Source: Lumbricus terrestris
Taxonomy: Eukaryota; Annelida; Clitellata; Crassiclitellata; Lumbricidae
Direction: 5' to 3'
DNA length: 64,000 bases
NCBI GenBank assembly: GCA_949752735.1
Contig: OX457042.1
Coordinates: forward strand, 39,045,806-39,109,805
This document shows, piece by piece, positions 57,797 to 64,000 of this stretch. Both the position numbers and the translations under genes were made by a program. Under the pieces are notes generated by a model, which ran no database searches, was not told where the DNA came from, and saw only the letters and a list, made by a program, of their open reading frames with translations. The first letter of the stretch is position 1; every line of letters starts with the position of its first letter.

Positions 57797-57865
57797 TCAT
57801 ACATTCGGAAATTTATATATCGCCCTTTCAGGAAAAAACTACTCAGAGTTCCCCCCAGCTTCAGC
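57797..57865 (-). mobile_element. LINE/SINE tail fragment
   Basis: Minus strand GCTGAAGCTGGGGGGAACTC, CCTGAAAGGGCGATATATAA then (GAAT)n; a diverged tail of the 3606-5695 LINE type. Confidence 0.6.
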
Positions 57866-57961
57866 GCGCCCAAAAATAACAGTTTTAAGTTCATTAACAC
57901 GTTGCCCGCCTAGTACGAAATAATATTTGGCGTCCTGTAATATACAATGACATGCAACGGT

Positions 57962-58740
57962 TCAAGCGGGTGTAGGACATTAGCCCCCCTGGACACTATC
58001 GCTCGGACATTATCTCCCGGACAAAAGACCCCCGACATATCCCGCCCGATTTTGCATAAAACATTAGCGCTCCCGGACAAAGTCCCCCCCTCCTATGTGC
58101 AAATCGTAGATTAATGCCGTAACCGATAAGACTTGTCACTGGCATTCGCATGCAAACGAAAGTTCTTAGTGTCATTTAAGTCCTAATTGTATCAGTAAGC
58201 CTAGGCCTAAACGTAGATTTGAAATTAACGAATGGGAATTATATGTAGGGCCTTTATAGTCTATTTGTTTAGTGTCTTACAACAAAGGTTTGGCTACGTC
58301 CGAGCTTCGTAGACTTAAGGCTATTAGAGTCGTTTCTATTCAAAATGAGATTAAATAAATTATAGAAATGAATGGGAATCGTATACAGTAAGCATGCCAG
58401 CTTAATTGTTAGTGTCAGATTTGGCTACAACGAAGGCTTGTAATTGAATTTCCACATTGCAGTGACAGCGTTTTAAGGTGTCATCTTAACGACATTTGAG
58501 TATGAGCTTCGTAGACTTCTTAGCGTCGTTTCAGACCTTTAAAATGTTATATAATATATATGTTAAGCCTTCAATTAACTTAACATATTCTTGCAGGATG
58601 TTAAACTAATGTGTAATGTATAGATATTCACTTAACATAGGCCCATTGTTACATTTTGTGCATCATGTTTAGCTAATGAAATCATAGACTGGGGGGATAA
58701 TTTCCTACCCCGGGGGGATAATGTCCGGGGCAGTTTTAAT
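57962..58740 (-). mobile_element. Repeat with G/C-rich minisatellite ends, copy 2 (inverted)
   Basis: Opens GTAGGACATTAGCCCCCCTG and ends GGGGGGATAATGTCCGGGG. The internal sequence is the reverse complement of copy 1, with about 120 extra bp near 58260-58490. The two copies form a large inverted repeat around about 700 bp of microsatellite and SINE DNA. Confidence 0.75.
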
Positions 58741-58797
58741 CTAGACGTCTCTGGGGGGAAAGTTCCTCTCCCAGGATTGACATTTACCCCCCCCCCA

Positions 58798-59400
58798 GAA
58801 AAATTTGACAAAATGATATTGGTTTTTAGTTACTGTTTTCATCATTGTTTTACATGAAGTGTAATAATATTACCGCGATATTAATTACTATGATATGATT
58901 CTATAATGACACTATTTACTACTATAATATATGATACTATCATGTTGCAATGAGTAGAAATTACTGTATATATTTGTATAAACACTATTTTTGCCTGACT
59001 AAAACAGAGATGACCAGTGCAAGAATTGTGGAAAAATGACTGGGTGGTTGGACCATTACCCACTTGGAATCTGGGTGTAAAAGACCAATTTTACTGTTTG
59101 GCTCTAGGAATGACTGGGGGTTGAAACCCCCAATCATCTCGGCAATTGATCCTATCACCTCTCGGTGACATCCCTCCCGAAATATTTGACAAAAGGATAA
59201 GTTTTTAGTTACTGTTCACATCATCGCATTACATGAACTGTTATAATATACTACATGTATACCGTATTTCTAATATTATTTACTATTACATGGTTATAGT
59301 AATTATTTACTATTATAATATATGACACTATCCTGCTAAAATGAGTATGACTTACTGTTAATATTTGTACAATTTATACTATTTTTGTACAACTGAATTG
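58798..59400. repeat. Two-copy direct repeat, ~380-bp offset
   Basis: 58798-59005 and 59179-59400 align: 'atttgacaaaa', 'tttttagttactgtt', 'acatgaa', 'ctataatatatgacactatc'-like blocks in the same order. No ORF. Confidence 0.7.
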
Positions 59401-60932
59401 CTTCTCTCCAGTGCTATCCTTCGAATTTTAAACTGTCAAATTTCAAAATGTTTTGGTCGTATTATCTGAACACCTAGTAAAGCAACATCATCAGACCTAC
59501 TACATGTGGCTTCCCGATTTTGGAACCGGTAGTTCATTAGTCCTTGGTTGATTTGTGTACCATTAAATATGATTTCGGAAAGTGTATCTTGGTCAGCAAT
59601 TCAGGACCATTTTTGACACAGGAATAAGCTGATGATAGTGATGAAAAGTAAGAGCTTATATACTTTTATATTCACATCTGCTGTTATTCATTAGAATAAC
59701 CCAGCAACAGCAGAACTGAGCTGCTGAACTCGATGAACAAAGATTTTTTTTATTGTAATTATAATTATATTACTATATATAGCCTATGTGCGTGTGTGTA
59801 ATTGTTTACATTTGTTAATAATAGGCAATAGGCTAGTATGCTGTTGACACAGCTAGCATAACAATCCTTGTACTAAGCAGTGTAAAATAAATGTAAGTTT
59901 AACATACGGTACGTCAAATTTTCGTATAACATGTTGCTAAGTTGTTATGCGATATGGTAGGCCTATGGTTGGGTCGCCGCGGGGCCCTCTGTTGCGCGGG
60001 GCTCTAGGCATGTGCCTCGCTTGCCTAGGCGTTCAAACGGCTCTGCCCGTGGACTGTCTGTGCCAGCTGAAAACTTAAATCTCTTCACTCTAGAATCATA
60101 CAGAAGCAACAGCAGACCCAAGTGCATTGTGCAGACATAATTTATGGCCTATAGGGCATGCAGATGGATATGTGAGTTTAATCGTTATCTTCCCCAGTCC
60201 AATATTCATACAGCCCGCGCTGTAAAAAGCTTGAAAATTTGATCAGAACAATCGCCAAGCGTACTTTTAAAAGTAGACCGATTAAAAGTAGACCGAAGTT
60301 ATACGAGCCATTTTCTTTATGACGGAATGGAGGCCCAATAGGCAGACTTGCAAAGGTTATAGCTAAAGGCATAGGGCCTACTGTAACAGACTGTCAGAGT
60401 GTTTGTCTGTCTGAGTGTCTGTCTGTCTGATTGTCTGTCTGTCCATGGACAGACGAAAAATACAGACTTCCCAATTTTTAAACCATTAAGAAAACATTTT
60501 TAATTTTTGCCGTATTCATCTTAACATTTATTTAGAAACGTGAATTGTTGGTTCTACATGTAGTTATGCGTTTATAAGTCTACATGGCTATCTGCGTGGC
60601 ATCACAGAAGACTTCCCAATCACAGGTCTTTGTGGGACAATTATCGGATGCGTTTGATGCCTGCTCCAATGAACAAACATGAATTAAGCATGCACCCTGG
60701 AGGTTGAAATCCAGCCCCTTCTCTGCTCATTTCGGGTTGCGCCTAACGACGAAGACTACGTCAAGACTAGTGATGAAGGCGAGAACTTACGAAGGCTTGG
60801 ATCTTTCAACTGATCCCTTTGTGCTACTGTGAGGACGATAGAATAGCGGCTGTTGGTATTAGGTGTAAGGTACTCCTGCTGCGAGGGTGATTAGGCCTAG
60901 ACTTCAATGGAGCACATGCAAAGGATACACGA
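59401..60932. other. No gene seen
   Basis: AT-rich, with a short (GTCT)n at 60400-60450 and a GC-rich patch at 59970-60055. No recognised coding exon. Confidence 0.4.
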
Positions 60933-60939
60933 TATAAAA
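60933..60939 (+). promoter_or_regulatory. Candidate TATA box
   Basis: TATAAAA, about 30 bp before a possible start region (60963-60970). It is supported only by the downstream GTGAGT donor at 61085. Confidence 0.25.
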
Positions 60940-60964
60940 CGGTTCCTCTCAAAGCAAGACACGC

Positions 60965-61084
60965 AGAAGTGTCGATCCTAAATGTGGTTGCCAGTTGCAA
61001 TAGATCCACCAGTCTGAGAGACTTGTTTCTCCCGAGAAGGCGATTTATTTCGACTACCTGCAGGTTGCAACAGGAAAGATCTCG
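60965..61084 (+). other. Candidate non-coding first exon
   Basis: Bounded on the left by a guessed start site after the TATA box and on the right by CTCG|GTGAGT, a near-ideal donor. There is no ATG-initiated ORF that continues through the donor with known similarity. Confidence 0.2.
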
Positions 61085-61489
61085 GTGAGTTACCATCATT
61101 TTTAAGTATTACAATTTTCTACTTCTCAAATAGCGCCTATAGGGCCTATACACTGCCTTACATGTGTAAAAAATTTCACCACTAGACTTTGCGTTGCGCT
61201 TGTGAATAAGCTGGATCCTGCGACTTCTTTTTATTGGCGTTGTAGAAATCTGAAGATTACGATTGAAAAATTTTGAATTTTCGTTGATCTTATATTGTTC
61301 CTTTTTCATGCAAATTTGCATTTTAAAAGTCAAACAACTTTCACGTGGTGATTTCCTACGTTTTAATAAGTGGATCTAGAGAATGAGATTATTAAGGTTC
61401 AAATGAGACGCCACTAGCTCTCCTTGGCAGCCATCGCGGTGCTAAGGACCGTATTAAAAGAACCCATCTGTCTGGTATTATAATTTATA

Positions 61490-61613
61490 ATGTGCATAGT
61501 TATTGCAATGACTGTGATACTTCAGAAGCTTTGTTGCATGGGTTTCTACAATGCCTTTGGAAAGGCTAAACAGATTTTTGCTAATTTTTGCAGCGATTTT
61601 CATTCACCAACAG
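61490..61613 (+). CDS. Candidate coding exon (unknown product)
   Basis: From ATG 61490 an open frame (MCIVIAMTVILQKLCCMGFY...) runs to a CAG|GTAAAA donor in phase 1, which matches the next candidate exon. Alternatively ATG 61551 gives MPLERLNRFLLIFAAIFIHQ, a signal-peptide-like segment, but in a phase that hits a stop in the next exon. No family was recognised. This is a weak call. Confidence 0.2.
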
Positions 61614-61970
61614 GTAAAAAATTAAATTAGGCTATAATTATCGGCAACCAAATGCTACAAGGCTCTTAAACAAATAGTGTTCGTTTGACGATGCAGAGGT
61701 TTCTGGATTTGAAGTCAGTATGAAGTCGAATGTAAGGCCTATATTTAATTTCACAATGCATGCTATGATTGCTATCGCTAGCCAGCATAAACTTGGCTAA
61801 AATGAGTGCACTGACCGTTTACTGTCAGTGGCAGAAGCATTGGCGTGGGAGAGGACACTATAACCGGGTAGCTGCTTAGTTTTTTAATTGCTATATTTTA
61901 TTGCTACATGGTGTGGAATCTACTTGAACCATGTGATAATACTCTTTCTGTTCTGTGTGGTACCTTACAG

Positions 61971-62043
61971 TGCCAGTGTCTTGTGCCATCACAAAGCAGC
62001 ATAAGCAGCATCGGTGTCAAGACACCTGCATAATCGAATACAG
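61971..62043 (+). CDS. Candidate coding exon, Cys-containing (unknown product)
   Basis: A good acceptor (pyrimidine-rich, TACCTTACAG|TG) and donor (CAG|GTTAGT) bracket 73 bp. Phase 1 in gives [18 protein letters not shown] then TCIIEY. Three cysteines hint at a secreted peptide, but the evidence is splice-site shape only. Confidence 0.22.
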
Positions 62044-62104
62044 GTTAGTACTTGTCTGGTTTTATTCAATTACCAGGAATTTACATAATGAAGCCGGTTA
62101 TGAT

Positions 62105-63530
62105 TCTATCTATCTATCTATCTGTCTGTCTGTCTGTCAGTCTGTCTTGTCTGTCCGTCTGTCCGTCTGTCCGTCTGTCTATCATCCATCCATCCATCCA
62201 TCCATCTATCTATCTATATCTGTCTGTCTGTCTGTCTGTCCGTCCATCCATCCATTAATCCATCCACCCACGCAACAACCCACCCGTCCATACATCCATC
62301 CATCCATCCATCCATCCATCTATCTATCTATCAGTCTATCAATCCATCAATATATCATTCCATCCATCTATCTGTCTGTGTGGCTGTCTGTCTGTCTATC
62401 GATCCATCCAACCATTTATCCGTCAGTTTGTTTGGCCGTCCATCCATCCATCCATCCATCCATCCATCCATCCATCCATCCATCCATCCATCCATCCATC
62501 CATCCATCCATCCATCCATCCATTCATCCATCCATCCATAAATCCATATATCTATCTGTCTGTCCGTCTGTCTGTCTTACTGTCTGTCTGTCTGTCTGGC
62601 TGTCTATCTATCTATCTATCATCCATCCATCCACTAATCCATCCACCCACCCAACCACCCACCCGTCCATACATCCATCCATCCATCTATCTATCAATCT
62701 ATCAATATATCATTCCATCCATCTATCTGTCTGTGTGGCTGTCTGTCCATCCAACTATCCATCCGTCAGTTTGTTTGTCCATCCATCCATCCATCCATCC
62801 AACCATCCATCCAACCATCCATCCATCCATATATCTATCTATCTATCAATCCATCAATATATCCTACCATGCTTCTATCTATCTGTCTGTGCGATTGTCT
62901 GTCTATCTATTGATCCATCCATCCGTCAATTGGTCCGTCCGTTCGTCCATCCATCCTTCCAACCGTCCGTCCATCTCTCCATCCGTTCATCCATCTATCC
63001 ATTCATCCATCCATCCATCCTTCCTTCCTTCCTTCCAACCGTCCGTCCATCTCTCCATCCGTTCATCCATCCGTTCATCCATCCTTCCATCCGTCCGTCC
63101 ATCTATCCATCCATCCATCCACCTATCCATCCTTCCAACCGTCCGTCCATCTCTCCATCCATCCATCCATCCGTTCATCCATTCTTCCAACCGTCCATCC
63201 GTCCATCCATCCGTCCGTCCATCCATCCATCCGTTTATCCATCCTTCCAACCGTCCGTCTGTCCATCCATTCGTCCGTCCATCCATCCATCTATCCTTCC
63301 ATCCATCCATCCATCCATTCATCCATCCATCCTGCCTACCGTCCGTCCATCTCTCCATCCATCCGTTCATCCATCCTTCCAACCGTCCATCCTTCCAACC
63401 GTCCATCCATCCATCCACCCATCCATCCATCCATCCATTCATGCATACATGCATACATACACACACATATATACATACACACATACATACATGCATACAT
63501 ACATGCATAAATACATACATACATACAATG
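62105..63530. repeat. Tetranucleotide satellite (ATCC/ATCT/GTCT)n, ~1.4 kb
   Basis: Long runs of CCAT and TCTA/TCTG with regional variants CCGT and CCTT, turning to ACAT near 63440. Internal higher-order copies exist: the 62590-62780 segment resembles 62210-62420. A 536-codon frame (61955-63565) is a period-4 artefact. Confidence 0.96.
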
Positions 63531-63539
63531 TCATATTGC

Positions 63540-63960
63540 ATGCTTGTCTTTCTGTCTGTTTGTAGTTGATGGCAATAATATGTTGCATTTGTCTCTCTGC
63601 CTTTCAATCTGTCTTCCTGTCAATCTATCTATCTCTCTGTCTCTCCGTCTATATCTATGTCTCAATTTCTTTCTCTCTCCTCTCCCCTCCCAGCCTCCCT
63701 CTCTCCTTCCCTCCCTCCCTCTCTCACTTTATCTATGACTCTGTCTGTCTGTCTGTCTTTGTCTCGGTCTCTGTATCTGATGCAATTACCTGGACTACGA
63801 CATGCGCGCTGATTAAGTTCCTAAATTTAAATGGTCACTGATCTTACTGTCCTCTATAATTGACCTATCTCTCTATCTATCTGCTTGTCTGTCTGCCTGC
63901 GTCTATGTACGTCTCTCTGTCTGTATACCTACCTAACTACCTACCTACTAGTAATCACCT
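63540..63960. repeat. Pyrimidine-rich (TCTG/TCTC/CTAC)n
   Basis: Degenerate tetranucleotide repeats with a non-repetitive break at 63780-63855. Confidence 0.85.
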
Positions 63961-64000
63961 ATGGGATTTCTGGTTGTGTTCTTTTGCTGTCATCAGTTGA

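Noticed and set aside
56309..57913. YVCMYVCM-type frames
   Set aside because: (ATGT)n translation artefacts.
60824..61099. 91-codon minus-strand ORF
   Set aside because: No recognised motif; overlaps a candidate promoter/exon on the other strand and has no splice or composition support.
61955..63565. 536-codon frame with PSIHPSIH repeats
   Set aside because: A (CCAT)n satellite has no stops in any frame; several overlapping frames are open.

Overview
This is metazoan nuclear DNA. The window holds spliced exons with GT/GC-AG borders and many animal-type retroelements and DNA transposons. It also has very long tri- and tetranucleotide microsatellites. There are no operons or ribosome binding sites. 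The repertoire (RTE/BovB-like, CR1/L2-like and RLE-type LINEs, a Penelope-like element, tRNA-derived SINEs, and hAT, mariner and piggyBac MITEs) fits a repeat-rich marine invertebrate such as an echinoderm, hemichordate, amphioxus or lophotrochozoan. The sequence alone does not fix the species.

Layout. 0-13.3 kb is a graveyard of LINE fragments: an RTE-like endonuclease, a CR1/Jockey-like element, an L2/CR1-like element inserted into a ~150-bp tandem repeat, two copies of an RLE-type LINE (one with an intact 672-codon ORF) and an RTE reverse transcriptase. 13.4-29.7 kb is deeply nested: a Helitron-like end, LINE fragments split by a TG...CA insertion, an RLE LINE split by a 2-kb hAT-like element that contains a further inverted-repeat element, a Penelope-like fragment, and a 3-kb TIR element carrying a hAT MITE and a complete SINE. 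29.8-33.1 kb holds the only well supported host gene, the first coding exons of a plasma-membrane Ca2+-ATPase (ATP2B/PMCA, + strand). 34-38 kb is a CR1-like LINE followed by a third large RLE LINE copy. 39.5-53.7 kb is dominated by (ATC)n and (ATT)n tracts, a duplicated ~3-kb block with a third partial copy, and several TIR elements. 54-59 kb holds a mariner element with long TIRs and an inverted pair of G-rich-ended repeats in (ATGT)n. 60.8-62.1 kb has a tentative promoter and short candidate exons. 62.1-64 kb is tetranucleotide microsatellite.

How the parts relate. At least two SINE families share segments with LINEs in the same window, one through the LINE 3' tail and one through an RTE/BovB-type 5' motif. 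The RLE LINE copies sit against (AAT)n tracts, suggesting microsatellite targeting. Several insertions can be dated relative to each other from empty sites and nesting. No complete host transcription unit lies in the window.
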